Of a stretch of DNA of 64,000 nucleotides, positions 50,701 through 60,272 are shown one piece after another (position 1 is the stretch's first letter; each line of letters opens with the position of its first letter). The stretch is taken from assembly GCF_000382425.1 (NCBI RefSeq), contig NZ_KB908303.1, forward strand, positions 1 to 64,000, written 5' to 3'. Below the pieces are notes generated by a model, which did not search any database, had not been told where the DNA came from, and worked only from the letters and a program-made list of their open reading frames with translations. The position numbers and the translations under genes were made by a program. The stretch is from Empedobacter brevis NBRC 14943 = ATCC 43319. GTDB taxonomy: Bacteria > Bacteroidota > Bacteroidia > Flavobacteriales > Weeksellaceae.

Positions 50701-51985
50701 AATTTTCTTACCGATTTGTTTAGTTGTTGCTACTTTCACTCAGGCGCAAGAAACCAATGTTTCTTTACAGGAAGTCATTCAACAAAGTTTACAGAACAAC
50801 AAATCTGTGAAAGTTGCCGAAGCTGCGAAAAATACAAGTGAGTATAAAGTACAAAGCGCTAAAAACAATCGTTTACCAGACATTTCGTTAAGTGGACAAT
50901 ATATGCATTTGTTTACGACAACAAATGTTGACATTAAACTCCCAATGCAAACCTCTGGCGGAGGAATGGCTGTTGAACCAAATCAATTATTATTAGGCCA
51001 GGCAAGCGCTTCTGTTCCTGTATTTGCCGGATTTAAAATTAAAAATTCGATAAAAAACAGTGAACTGATGGTTGATTTATCAAACCTACAAGTCGAAGCA
51101 ACCAAAGAAAATGTCGTTTGGCAAGCAATCAACTTTTACTTTGGTTTATACAAAACTCAGCGTTCTATCGATGTTTTGAATGAAAACTTAGTGAGAGCAA
51201 ATCAACGCGTAAAAGATTTTCAAAACTTTTTGGATAATGGCATTATTGCCCGAAATGATTTACTACGAGCAAAATTACAAGCTTCTAATGTTCAAATTGC
51301 GATTGATGAAGCAAAAACACAATACCAAAATATCAATTACCGATTAAACTTGCTAACTGGTCAAGAGGAAAATAAGATGGTACACGTTGAGGAAGTGGAA
51401 ACATTAAAAACACTCCATCAAAATGCTGCAGATTACTCAAATCGGACAGATGTAAAATCATATGATTTGAAAAATCAAATCGCAGATAATCAGATCAAAA
51501 TTGCGAAAGCGGCCTACTATCCACAGATAGCTGTTTCTGCCGGTTATATTGCGATGGATCTCAACAAAGTTGCGACCATTACCAATGCAACAAACGTTGG
51601 TGTTGGATTGAAATACGATTTGTCTTCTTTGTATAAAAACAAAACTGAAGTTGAAATTGCGAAAGCGCAGAAACTAGAAAATGAGCTGCAAAAAGAAACA
51701 ACAATTGATCAAGCTAAAGTAGAAGTAAATGAAGCTTATCAAAAATATGATTTAGCTAAAAAGAAAAATAGTGTTTACAAAGAAGCTGTGGAACAAGCAA
51801 ATGAAAACTACAGAATTGTAAAAGACAAACATGATAACGGATTGTCTGATACAAACGATTTACTAGAAGCTGATGTGCAGCAATTACAAGCAAAAATCAA
51901 TCAAGTTGTAGGAGAAGCAGACGAGCAATTAGCTATTTATGAATACTATTTTACTACCGGAATTTTATTAGAAAACATACAATAA
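50690..51985 (+). CDS. TolC-like outer-membrane efflux protein, 431 aa
   Basis: A signal peptide (1-19, ending TQAQ) precedes an outer-membrane efflux protein with two OEP repeats. Long helical coils with VQSAKNNRLPDISLSGQYMHLF-type and IAKAAYYPQIAVSAGYIAMD segments mark each half. Trimers form the exit duct for tripartite pumps. It overlaps the TetR gene by 11 bases and is followed 12 bases later by the adaptor gene, making it the dedicated outer-membrane part of this pump. Confidence 0.93.
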   Translation: MKNKIFLPICLVVATFTQAQETNVSLQEVIQQSLQNNKSVKVAEAAKNTSEYKVQSAKNNRLPDISLSGQYMHLFTTTNVDIKLPMQTSGGGMAVEPNQLLLGQASASVPVFAGFKIKNSIKNSELMVDLSNLQVEATKENVVWQAINFYFGLYKTQRSIDVLNENLVRANQRVKDFQNFLDNGIIARNDLLRAKLQASNVQIAIDEAKTQYQNINYRLNLLTGQEENKMVHVEEVETLKTLHQNAADYSNRTDVKSYDLKNQIADNQIKIAKAAYYPQIAVSAGYIAMDLNKVATITNATNVGVGLKYDLSSLYKNKTEVEIAKAQKLENELQKETTIDQAKVEVNEAYQKYDLAKKKNSVYKEAVEQANENYRIVKDKHDNGLSDTNDLLEADVQQLQAKINQVVGEADEQLAIYEYYFTTGILLENIQ

Positions 51986-51997
51986 GCCCCTCTGAAT

Positions 51998-53191
51998 ATG
52001 GAAGAAAATAATCAAGAAAAGAAAAAAATAAATTCAAAATTTATCATCGTTTTAGGAACATTAATTATTCTGGGAGGTGGTTACGGAATTTATAAGTATT
52101 TGCATGGACAAGCACATGAAATTACAGATGATGCACAAGTTGAAGCTAAAATAACACCGGTTATTCCAAAAGTATCTGGTTACATTCAAAAAATTTTAGT
52201 TGAAGATAATCAAATGGTTCACAAAGGTGACACATTAGTTGTTTTAGATGGATCTGAATTTGCGTTGAAATTACAACAATCTCAAGATGCTTTATCTCAA
52301 GCAGAAGGTCAATTAGGTGTTGCACATGCCGGAGTTTCTCAAGCCGGAGCAGCAATTGGTGTGACAGAAGCCGGAGCGGTTGCTGCAAATACAACAATAG
52401 AGACAGCTCAGGCAAATGTTAACACAGCTCAGGCAAATGTAGAAGCGGCAAAAGTGCAAGTTTGGAGAACAAAAAATGATTTTGACCGTTACAATAAATT
52501 ATATCAAAATCAATCGATAACAAAACAACAATATGAACAAGCTTTAGCTGCAAAAGAAACTGCAGAGAAACAGTTACGAGTTGTACAAGAACAATTAGGT
52601 GTTTCGAAGGCTCAATTGGCTTCTACTGCAAAACAAGCACAAGCAACTGCAAAACAAGTGAATACTTCTAAAGCACAAGCTGACGCTTCAAGAGCACAAA
52701 TTAAAGTTGCCGAAGCTACAATTGGTCAAAGTAAAACCAATATTGAAAATGCAAAATTATATTTATCATATACGTATGTTATTGCTGCAGAGGATGGGCA
52801 AGTTTCTAAAATTAATTTACAACCCGGTCAATTGGTTCAGGCAGGTCAATCATTATTTAATATTGTTACTGTTAATAATCTTTGGATTGTTGCAAATTAC
52901 AAAGAAACACAGTTAGAAAAAATCAGAGAAGGACAGGAAGCAATAATCAAAGTCGATGCTTATCCAAATCATGAGTTCAAAGCGAAAGTAACTTCTTTAT
53001 CACCGGCTACAGGTGCTAAATTTGCGTTATTACCTCCGGATAATGCGTCTGGCAACTTTGTAAAAACAGTGCAACGTGTTCCTATCAAAATTGAATTTAC
53101 CGATAAAAAAGACGAAATGTTGAAACTAATTCGTCCAGGAATGAACGTAGAAGCTGATATCCTTTTAAAATCGAATACTTCTGTAAAATAA
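51998..53191 (+). CDS. EmrA/HlyD-type membrane fusion protein, 397 aa
   Basis: One membrane helix (about 14-34) is followed by a biotinyl-lipoyl-like half (TPVIPKVSGYIQKILVEDNQMVHKGDTLV in two blocks), a long A/Q-rich coiled coil (about 90-250), the second lipoyl half (AAEDGQVSKINLQPGQLVQAGQ) and a beta-barrel with VANYKETQLEKI and FKAKVTSLSPATGAKFALLPPDNASGNF in pieces, diagnostic for EmrA. It bridges the inner-membrane pump and the TolC-like duct. Confidence 0.94.
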   Translation: MEENNQEKKKINSKFIIVLGTLIILGGGYGIYKYLHGQAHEITDDAQVEAKITPVIPKVSGYIQKILVEDNQMVHKGDTLVVLDGSEFALKLQQSQDALSQAEGQLGVAHAGVSQAGAAIGVTEAGAVAANTTIETAQANVNTAQANVEAAKVQVWRTKNDFDRYNKLYQNQSITKQQYEQALAAKETAEKQLRVVQEQLGVSKAQLASTAKQAQATAKQVNTSKAQADASRAQIKVAEATIGQSKTNIENAKLYLSYTYVIAAEDGQVSKINLQPGQLVQAGQSLFNIVTVNNLWIVANYKETQLEKIREGQEAIIKVDAYPNHEFKAKVTSLSPATGAKFALLPPDNASGNFVKTVQRVPIKIEFTDKKDEMLKLIRPGMNVEADILLKSNTSVK

Positions 53192-53212
53192 TAATACCTA
53201 TTCAGAAAAATT

Positions 53213-54784
53213 ATGGAAGAAAATAATTTAATAGAATATGGGTCAAGACGTGTAATCATTACCATTACCGCCATCATGTGCGCATTGTTAGAAATTGTGG
53301 ATACAACAATTGTTAACGTTGCGATGAATGACATGAAAGGTAGTTTGGGTGTTTCTTTAACAGATATTGCGTGGGTGGTTACCGCTTACGCAATTGCAAA
53401 TGTTATTGTCGTTCCGATGACCAGTTGGTTGTCACAACAATTTGGCCGACGCAATTATTTTGCTGTTTCTATTATCATATTTACTGCAGCCTCTTTCCTT
53501 TGTGGAAATGCGACCACTTTGTGGGAAATTATATTGTTCCGATTTATACAAGGTCTAGGAGGAGGTGCATTATTGGTCACATCACAGACTATTATTACCG
53601 AAAGTTACCCACCGGAAAAAAGAGGATTGGCACAGGCGATCTATGGAATGGGCGTAATTGTGGGACCTACACTTGGTCCTCCTTTAGGAGGTTACATTGT
53701 TGATAATTGGTCTTGGCCCTATATTTTCTATATCAATATTCCAATTGGAATAATTGCAGTATTATTAACCTTATCATTTGTAAAAAGTCCGAAATATGCT
53801 GAAAAATCAAAATTGAGTCAAGTCGATTTCCTTGGAATTATTTTGCTGGCAATTGCAGTTGGTTCTTTACAATATGTATTAGAACACGGACAGCAAGATG
53901 ATTGGTTCTCAAATTCAACAATTGTTATTTTGAGCATCTCAAGTTTTTTTGGTTTTATTTTGTTTATCTGGAGAGAGTTGGTTTTTGACCATCCTATTGT
54001 TAACCTACGCGTCTTAAAAGATAATAATTTAGCAGTAGGAACAATCTTATCCTTTGTGTTGGGATTCGGATTATACGGCTCAACTTTTATTATTCCGATT
54101 TATACACAATCTATTTTAGGTTGGACAGCGACTGATGCAGGATTATTGCTAATTCCTTCCTCATTAATGACAGCCTTTATGATGCCGATTATTGCCACTT
54201 TATTACAAAAAGGGGTTGAACCTAAATATTTGGTAGCCGGAGGATTTTTTATCTTCTTCTGCTATAGTTTTTGGTCATTCAAAATCTTAACTCCAGATAC
54301 CGGTTCTGAACATTTCTTTTGGCCATTAATTGTTCGAGGAGTAGGATTGGGATTATTATTTGTACCTATAACGACACTTTCTCTTTCCAATTTAAAAGGA
54401 CAACAGATTGGTGAAGGTGCTGCATTCACAGGTATGATGCGCCAGTTGGGAGGATCATTCGGGATCGCCATTATTACAACCTTTATTTCTCGCTGGACAG
54501 TTGGTCATCGTACCGATTTGGTTTCTAATCTGGACACTTCTGATTTTGATGTTCAAAAACATGTTCAGAGTTTACAAATGAGCTTCATTGGTAAAGGTTT
54601 TGCACCAAATGAAGCCTTAAATAAAGCTTACAATCTACTCGATTTACAAGTAACCAAACAAGCCACAGTATTGACGTACATGGATGTTTTTTTGTATTTA
54701 GGAGTTATTTTCCTTATCTGTATTCCATTTATCCTATTCTTTATCAAAAAAGGAGCGGGTAAAGTAATCAGTGCAGGACATTAA
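53213..54784 (+). CDS. EmrB/QacA-type MFS efflux pump (DHA2), 523 aa
   Basis: This is a 14-helix drug:H+ antiporter. Motifs include LEIVDTTIVNVAM in helix 1, the loop WLSQQFGRRNYF, and GMGVIVGPTLGPPLGG in helix 5, the antiporter motif C. It completes the TetR-TolC-EmrA-EmrB operon. Such pumps expel hydrophobic compounds, uncouplers and some drugs; the substrate here is unknown. A terminator lies 41 bases after the stop. Confidence 0.94.
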   Translation: MEENNLIEYGSRRVIITITAIMCALLEIVDTTIVNVAMNDMKGSLGVSLTDIAWVVTAYAIANVIVVPMTSWLSQQFGRRNYFAVSIIIFTAASFLCGNATTLWEIILFRFIQGLGGGALLVTSQTIITESYPPEKRGLAQAIYGMGVIVGPTLGPPLGGYIVDNWSWPYIFYINIPIGIIAVLLTLSFVKSPKYAEKSKLSQVDFLGIILLAIAVGSLQYVLEHGQQDDWFSNSTIVILSISSFFGFILFIWRELVFDHPIVNLRVLKDNNLAVGTILSFVLGFGLYGSTFIIPIYTQSILGWTATDAGLLLIPSSLMTAFMMPIIATLLQKGVEPKYLVAGGFFIFFCYSFWSFKILTPDTGSEHFFWPLIVRGVGLGLLFVPITTLSLSNLKGQQIGEGAAFTGMMRQLGGSFGIAIITTFISRWTVGHRTDLVSNLDTSDFDVQKHVQSLQMSFIGKGFAPNEALNKAYNLLDLQVTKQATVLTYMDVFLYLGVIFLICIPFILFFIKKGAGKVISAGH

Positions 54785-54824
54785 ACTATTATTTCAGCCG
54801 TTTAAAACTTTTTATAAATGTGAA

Positions 54825-54860
54825 AAATCCATCTCTAAAAATGAGATGGATTTTTTTTGT
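54825..54860 (+). terminator. Terminator of the efflux operon
   Basis: AAATCCATCTC and GAGATGGATTT form a perfect 11-bp stem with a 7-base loop, followed by a T run. It lies inside an open extension of the next gene and argues for that gene's later start. Confidence 0.9.
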
Positions 54861-54918
54861 TGAATTAGTTATTTTTATTGAGCAGAAATACATTATTTTT
54901 AGAGCTTTAATACTAATT

Positions 54919-56229
54919 ATGAAAAACTCTATATTAACATCTATTACAGCTTATTTCCTCTTTTCCTTTTCTTCTGTCAATGCGCAAAAAGTTTTCACAT
55001 CAGATATCGATAATTTTTGGATTGCTTATGATAAAATCACTCAAACTAAAGATTCTGTCTTGCAATATAAATATTTGAATGACGACTATTTTTCAAAAGG
55101 TACAGAAGGTTTAAAATTAATTAGAGAAGCAAGAAATTATTCTGATAAAGATTATATTCATGCTATTCATGCATATCCTAAGTTTTTGAATTCAATACGA
55201 AAAAATACGTTGAAATCGAAAAACATTTCAAAAGATTTAAAGAAAGGAATTGACAAACTTCGTTTGATTTATCCTGAATTGAAGCCAGCAAATATTTACT
55301 TTACGATTGGCGCTCTTAGAACAGGAGGAACTTATAGAAACGGACATGTTTTGATTGGAAGCGAAATTGCGATGACGGATAAAAATACCATTACAGACGA
55401 ATTCCCTGAAAATATACGCAACGCAAGACGCTTGTTTTTTGACAGCGAACCTATTAATGATTTGGTCTTATTAAATATTCATGAATATGTTCATACACAA
55501 CAAAAGCCATTTGTAGACAATCTTCTTTCTTACGTTATTCATGAAGGTATAGCTGAGTTTGTCTCTGTAAAAGCGATGAATGTCCCATCTGCAGCTCCAG
55601 CAATTGCCTACGGTAAAAAAAATAATGAAAAGATTAGAGCGCGATTTGAACAAGAAATGTTTAATATCAATAACTTATATAAATGGCTTTGGGGAGATTC
55701 TCCCAATGAGTTTGGCGTACGAGATTTAGGGTATTATGTAGGCTACCAAATGGCAGAGAATTATTACAATCAAGCTGAAAATAAAAAAAATGCCATAAAA
55801 GAATTGATCGAATTAGATTATTCAAATGAAGCTGCAATTGAAAACTATGTAATAAAATCAAATTATTTTTCTAAATCATTAAATGAAATTCAAAAAGATT
55901 ATGAAAGCATAAGACCTACTGTTATTGGAATAAAACAGTTTGAGAATTTTAGTAAAAATGTTGATCCCAAAACAAAAGAAATTACAATCAATTTTTCCGA
56001 ACCTCTAAATGGATTTAATACTGGTGTAGATTATGGAGAATTAGGTGAAGCTGCATTTCCTAAAAATGATATTAAGAAAAGATATTGGTCAAATGATAAC
56101 AAAAGTTGGACAATTAGTGTAGAATTAGAAACGAATAAAAAATATCAGATTATGATTACAAGTAATTTTAGGTCTAAAAATAATATTCCATTAAAAAATT
56201 ATTTGATCGAATTTGAAACCTCTAAATAA
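54919..56229 (+). CDS. Secreted HExxH metallopeptidase with C-terminal Ig-like domain, 436 aa
   Basis: I use the ATG at 54919 because it gives a signal peptide (1-22, ending VNAQ) and lies after the terminator of the previous operon. H188, E189 and H192 form HEYVH, a zinc-binding HExxH; a second motif HEGIAEF (E213) supplies the third ligand in gluzincin order, as in DUF2268-type predicted peptidases. Residues 330-436 resemble a bacterial Ig-like domain (KEITINFSEPLNGF, WTISVELETNKKYQIMI). No T9SS sorting domain is seen. The family assignment is moderate, the metal motif firm. Confidence 0.78.
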   Translation: MKNSILTSITAYFLFSFSSVNAQKVFTSDIDNFWIAYDKITQTKDSVLQYKYLNDDYFSKGTEGLKLIREARNYSDKDYIHAIHAYPKFLNSIRKNTLKSKNISKDLKKGIDKLRLIYPELKPANIYFTIGALRTGGTYRNGHVLIGSEIAMTDKNTITDEFPENIRNARRLFFDSEPINDLVLLNIHEYVHTQQKPFVDNLLSYVIHEGIAEFVSVKAMNVPSAAPAIAYGKKNNEKIRARFEQEMFNINNLYKWLWGDSPNEFGVRDLGYYVGYQMAENYYNQAENKKNAIKELIELDYSNEAAIENYVIKSNYFSKSLNEIQKDYESIRPTVIGIKQFENFSKNVDPKTKEITINFSEPLNGFNTGVDYGELGEAAFPKNDIKKRYWSNDNKSWTISVELETNKKYQIMITSNFRSKNNIPLKNYLIEFETSK

Positions 56230-56241
56230 GGATCAAAATAA

Positions 56242-56274
56242 AAAACACTTCAAAATAAATGAAGTGTTTTTTTT
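56242..56274. terminator. Terminator between the HExxH and PRAI genes
   Basis: AAAACACTTCA and TGAAGTGTTTT form an 11-bp stem with a 7-base loop and T runs on both strands. Confidence 0.88.
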
Positions 56275-56289
56275 GTATAACCAATTGAT

Positions 56290-56943
56290 TTAATCATTAA
56301 TCACTCTAAAAAAAGCCTCTAATTTCTTTTCGTCTAATTTTCCATCAGTTCTTACACCACTGCAAATATCAACGCCAAAAGGCTGGACAGCATCAATTGC
56401 TTCACAAACATTATCAGGATTAAGACCTCCTGCCAAAAATAACGGAATAGTAATTTCTTCTCTAATTTTTTTACTAATCGCCCAATTATGTGTGCGTCCT
56501 GTTCCGCCTAATTCTTTTACTTGCAAATTAGGATTTCCACTATCCAATAAAATTGCATCTACAAACTGAGATTTCTCCACAGCTTCTGTTACCGAATTTT
56601 TATCGATTACATGAATCACTTGTACCAACTTTACCCAAGGTAATTCCTTTCTCAAAATTTGATATTCTTCGTTTTTCAGTTCATCAACCAACTGAATTGT
56701 ATTCGTATAAACTTTTTTATAATGCTGAATAATCGCATCAGCAGTTGTTTCACTTGTTAATAAAAAAGAAGCTAATGTTGGCGGAATAATTTGTGTAATA
56801 TCTTTGATTAAATCATCACCAATTACTCCAGGTCCGCTTGGCATATTACCCTCCAAACCTAATCCATTCGCTCCATATTTTATCGCTTGTTGTGCTTCTT
56901 CTTTGCTACTAATACAACAGATTTTAACTCTTGTTTTCATCAC
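56290..56943 (-). CDS. Phosphoribosylanthranilate isomerase homologue, 217 aa
   Basis: The TIM-barrel fold matches TrpF: KICCISSKEEAQQA at the start, with C9 or C10 at the catalytic cysteine position; DAILLDSGN with the catalytic aspartate, and the phosphate-binding LAGGLNPDNV and GVDICSGVRTDG near the end. It stands alone without any other trp gene, so it may be a second copy or have another isomerase role. I therefore give no gene symbol. It is intact and of normal length. Confidence 0.82.
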   Translation of the reverse strand: MMKTRVKICCISSKEEAQQAIKYGANGLGLEGNMPSGPGVIGDDLIKDITQIIPPTLASFLLTSETTADAIIQHYKKVYTNTIQLVDELKNEEYQILRKELPWVKLVQVIHVIDKNSVTEAVEKSQFVDAILLDSGNPNLQVKELGGTGRTHNWAISKKIREEITIPLFLAGGLNPDNVCEAIDAVQPFGVDICSGVRTDGKLDEKKLEAFFRVIND

Positions 56944-56979
56944 CTATTTTAATTTTAATATTTTTAAATATAAAAAAAA

Positions 56980-56999
56980 CACCTCAATTTCTTGAAGTG
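56980..56999 (-). terminator. prfA terminator
   Basis: CACCTCAA and TTGAAGTG form an 8-bp stem with one G-T pair and a 4-base loop, with a T run on the minus strand. It lies 27 bases after the prfA stop. Confidence 0.75.
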
Positions 57000-57026
57000 C
57001 TTTTGCTATTTTAAGATGGAATAAGA

Positions 57027-58118
57027 TTAAAAATCTTCTTCTGCTCCTTTTAATTTTTCTGCATTTTCTGCCATTTTCAATGCATCAATCATTTCTTGAA
57101 TATCTCCATTCATAAAGTTATCCAAATTATAAATTGATTTATTGATACGGTGATCCGTTATACGTCCTTGCGGATAATTGTACGTACGGATTTTAGCTGA
57201 ACGGTCACCAGTAGAAACTAAAGATTTACGCTGAGCCGAACGTTCTGAGTGTTTTTTCTCAAACTCAATTTCATACAGTTTTGTACGTAATAATTGTAAA
57301 GCTTTCTCTCTGTTTTTCAGCTGAGAACGAGCTTCCTGACAAACAATTACTATTCCGGAAGGTTTATGCGTCAATTGTACTTTTGTTTCTACCTTATTTA
57401 CATTTTGTCCTCCTGCTCCAGATGAACGAGATGTTTGATACTCCAAATCTGCAGGATTGATTGTTACATCAACTTCCTCTGCTTCCGGTAAAACAGCAAC
57501 TGTAATTGCCGACGTGTGCACACGCCCTTGTGATTCCGTTTCAGGAACACGTTGTACACGGTGAACACCAGATTCATATTTCAAAGTTCCATAAACAGCA
57601 TTACCTTCAACTTGCATAATAAGTTCTTTGAACCCCTTACCTGAAGCCTCAGATGAATTTAAAATTTCATGTTTCCATCCTTTTTCTTTGAAATACATCG
57701 AATACATACGGTAAACATCTTCTACAAAAATAGCCGCTTCATCACCTCCTGTACCTGATCGTAATTCGACAATAACGTTTTTATCATCTTCCGGGTCTTT
57801 CGGAATCAACATCATTTTAATTTCCTCTTCTATTGCAGGAATTGCATTGATCGCTTCATCTTTTTCAATCTTCGCTAATTCAACCATTTCGGCATCCGAA
57901 CCATCGTTAATGATTTCGTCCGCTTCATCAATTACATTCACTAAGTTTTCGTATTCTTTTTGCTTTTCAACAAAGTCTTTCAAGTCTGAATATTCTTTGT
58001 TTAATTTTGCATAACGAGCTTGATCTGTAACAATATCGGGTTGAATGATTAAATCAGCCACCTCATCGAAACGCTGTTTGATTGCTCTTAATTTATCTAA
58101 TAGACCTAAATCTGCCAT
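57027..58118 (-). CDS. prfA: Peptide chain release factor 1, 363 aa
   Basis: RF1 ends translation at UAA and UAG. The catalytic GGQ is at residues 236-238 ([11 protein letters not shown]), and the stop-codon-reading tripeptide is P192-E193-T194 in [14 protein letters not shown], in the PxT form specific for RF1 rather than the SPF of RF2. The N-terminal helical domain and C-terminal basic end are complete. It is a single-gene unit. Confidence 0.97.
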   Translation of the reverse strand: MADLGLLDKLRAIKQRFDEVADLIIQPDIVTDQARYAKLNKEYSDLKDFVEKQKEYENLVNVIDEADEIINDGSDAEMVELAKIEKDEAINAIPAIEEEIKMMLIPKDPEDDKNVIVELRSGTGGDEAAIFVEDVYRMYSMYFKEKGWKHEILNSSEASGKGFKELIMQVEGNAVYGTLKYESGVHRVQRVPETESQGRVHTSAITVAVLPEAEEVDVTINPADLEYQTSRSSGAGGQNVNKVETKVQLTHKPSGIVIVCQEARSQLKNREKALQLLRTKLYEIEFEKKHSERSAQRKSLVSTGDRSAKIRTYNYPQGRITDHRINKSIYNLDNFMNGDIQEMIDALKMAENAEKLKGAEEDF

Positions 58119-58180
58119 ATACTTTTATTGGATTGCAAAGATACAATAACTCAAGGGATTCAGAAAATTTGAATAAAAAA

Positions 58181-58208
58181 AACCGATGATTTCTCATCGG
58201 TTTTTTTA
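58181..58208 (-). terminator. Terminator of the choice-of-anchor J gene
   Basis: AACCGATGA and TCATCGGTT form a perfect 9-bp stem with a 4-base loop, flanked by A and T runs. Confidence 0.88.
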
Positions 58209-58226
58209 TGGCATAATTTATAAATA

Positions 58227-59591
58227 TTATTTTTTAATAATTTTCTTGACAGTTTTTGTCACACCGTCATTAATTTTCAATACATAAACACCCGCCGGTA
58301 AAGTTGAAATATTATAAGAATCTGCATAATCAAACGATTTAATTTTAGATCCATTCATATTATATAACTCTAAAGAAATTTTTGTTTTATCTACATTTGT
58401 ACTAAAATCAATTTTAAATGAATCTTGTACAGGGTTTGGATAAACTCTAGTTACATTTTTTGTGTCAATATCAGAAGTCCCTAATGTTTTCAGCTTTCCT
58501 TCAACAGACACGTTATCAATATTGATACGGTACATATCTGTTACATCAAAATGTCTGAATGTGATATAAATTTTTTGTCCTACGAACTCTGTTAAGTCAA
58601 CTGATCGTTGAGTTTCTTCTCCTGGTAAATCTTTTTCAGTAAAAACTTGTTTAAAAGCTGATTCATCTGACGTATCATTTGTTGTAGAAATATACACCGC
58701 ATAATTCTCTTTGTTAAATTTTGGGTCAGAAGCAAATACACCATATTTTAAAGTTGCTTTACCATCTACGTTTGTTAAATCAACTTGTGGAGAAGTTATC
58801 CAGTTATCAGGCGTTAAAGGTCCAAGATTATTTATATATGAAGCAGAAGTGATTACCGGACTACCTACCGGATTACCTGTTGCATCAGTTGATTGTACTG
58901 CAGACCATTTATAACCATCTCCATCTTTATCATATAATTTCCAATCACTGATATCTTTATCATCAAAATTATCTGACCAAATAATATCTCCAGTTGGCTC
59001 AGGATCTCCCCCTCCTGTAGAATCAGTTACTTTGATATCATCTATTAATAACATAAACATATCATTCGAATTGTTTACAAAAGCAATTCTTACTTGCTGA
59101 CCTACATAATCTTTTAGATTAATTGTTCTTTTTTTCCAATCACTATCTTCAGCTGGAATACTCAATAATTCAGTTTTAAAATCAGCTACTGTATTCCCTC
59201 CAGTAGAGATCATTACTTTATAACCATCTGAAAAATCAGCATCTTGAGCTTTGGCATTCCATTCTATAACAGGAGCTTTAGTCTCTTTAAGATCTATTAC
59301 CGGAGAAATCAACCAATCATCTGATGTTCCAGCCGGCGTATACCATGATGTACTCATTGCTGCATAATTACCAGCAGGGCCCCCATAGTTTCCATTCGCT
59401 CCAAGCCGATCTATAGAATTCCAGCCATTTTTTATAAAATTCACTGCAGAGGCAGGTGTATTCTTATCATTGTCTATAACAGTCCAAGCACTTATACCTG
59501 GCCCATTTCCATCAAAATCTTCTTGAAAAATCTGCGCTGATAATGTCGTAACAGAAGATAACGTTAATAAAGAAAATAAAATTTTTTTCAT
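58227..59591 (-). CDS. T9SS-exported protein with two choice-of-anchor J domains, 454 aa
   Basis: After a signal peptide (1-19, ending LSAQ) come two choice-of-anchor J (cleaved-adhesin/MAM-like) domains, about 22-190 and 203-365. Each has an opening EDFDG/DNFDD, a DDWLISPVIDL or DNWITSPQVDL strand, and IDDIKV or IDNVSV at its end. The last 75 residues are a T9SS type A sorting domain (RVYPNPVQDSF to LPAGVYVLKI and KKIIKK). The protein should be exposed on the surface or released. Such domains often bind carbohydrate or protein; no enzyme domain is seen. It is a single-gene unit. Confidence 0.92.
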   Translation of the reverse strand: MKKILFSLLTLSSVTTLSAQIFQEDFDGNGPGISAWTVIDNDKNTPASAVNFIKNGWNSIDRLGANGNYGGPAGNYAAMSTSWYTPAGTSDDWLISPVIDLKETKAPVIEWNAKAQDADFSDGYKVMISTGGNTVADFKTELLSIPAEDSDWKKRTINLKDYVGQQVRIAFVNNSNDMFMLLIDDIKVTDSTGGGDPEPTGDIIWSDNFDDKDISDWKLYDKDGDGYKWSAVQSTDATGNPVGSPVITSASYINNLGPLTPDNWITSPQVDLTNVDGKATLKYGVFASDPKFNKENYAVYISTTNDTSDESAFKQVFTEKDLPGEETQRSVDLTEFVGQKIYITFRHFDVTDMYRINIDNVSVEGKLKTLGTSDIDTKNVTRVYPNPVQDSFKIDFSTNVDKTKISLELYNMNGSKIKSFDYADSYNISTLPAGVYVLKINDGVTKTVKKIIKK

Positions 59592-59796
59592 AAGTAATTC
59601 ATTTTAGTATTAAAAAAATATTAGTGTTACATAAAACTACTTAAAAAAAAAATTAAAACAACAATATTTTAATGAAAGTTTTTAAAAAAAAATTAATGAT
59701 GTTTGAAAAATTTAAATTATTTGAAGATAATATTATCGATATAATCAAAATTTCTTGTTAGTTAAAAATGAAGAAGAGTTATTTTCTTCAATATAA

Positions 59797-59829
59797 AATC
59801 CCATCAACATGAAACATGTTGATGGGATT
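59797..59829 (-). terminator. Terminator of the DUF3817 gene
   Basis: A perfect 15-bp stem with a 3-base loop (AATCCCATCAACATG and its complement), followed on the minus strand by T-rich sequence. Confidence 0.85.
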
Positions 59830-59846
59830 ATTTTATTATCCGAATT

Positions 59847-60185
59847 TTATTGATTTACTTCTTTCTCCGCCAGCATTTCTTTGTATTTTTTTCCTTCAAT
59901 AAACTTCTTTTCTGCCCAGATTGTCCCCCCGGGAATAATTGCTGCTACAAAAAATATCCAGAAAATGGTCATACTCCAATTGTATTTTTCTTTTAACAGA
60001 TATAAAAGAATAACATACAAAACAAATAATCCTCCATGTATACGCCCGGCATGAGTTACCCAAGTAGGATCATCCCAAATGTATTTCATAGGCATTGCTA
60101 CAAAAAATAAAATAACCGCAGAAAGCGCTTCTAAATAACCAATAACTTTAAAAAATTTCAACATTCCGTGTAAATTTGAAGCCAA
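59847..60185 (-). CDS. DUF3817 membrane protein, 112 aa
   Basis: The protein matches DUF3817: a first helix (about 8-28, FFKVIGYLEALSAVILFFVAM), the conserved THAGRIHGGLFVLYVILLY in helix 2, and a third helix around IFWIFFVAAIIPGG. The conserved histidines in HAGRIHG may bind a cofactor or metal. It is an inner-membrane protein of unknown function. The C-terminus is cytoplasmic and lysine/glutamate rich. It is divergent from the BamA-like gene. Confidence 0.88.
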   Translation of the reverse strand: MASNLHGMLKFFKVIGYLEALSAVILFFVAMPMKYIWDDPTWVTHAGRIHGGLFVLYVILLYLLKEKYNWSMTIFWIFFVAAIIPGGTIWAEKKFIEGKKYKEMLAEKEVNQ

Positions 60186-60272
60186 AAATAATTTTTAATT
60201 TTCATATGAACACTAATAGATATCAGTAAAACAAATACTTAACATCTATTTTATACGTTATTATAACCAATC

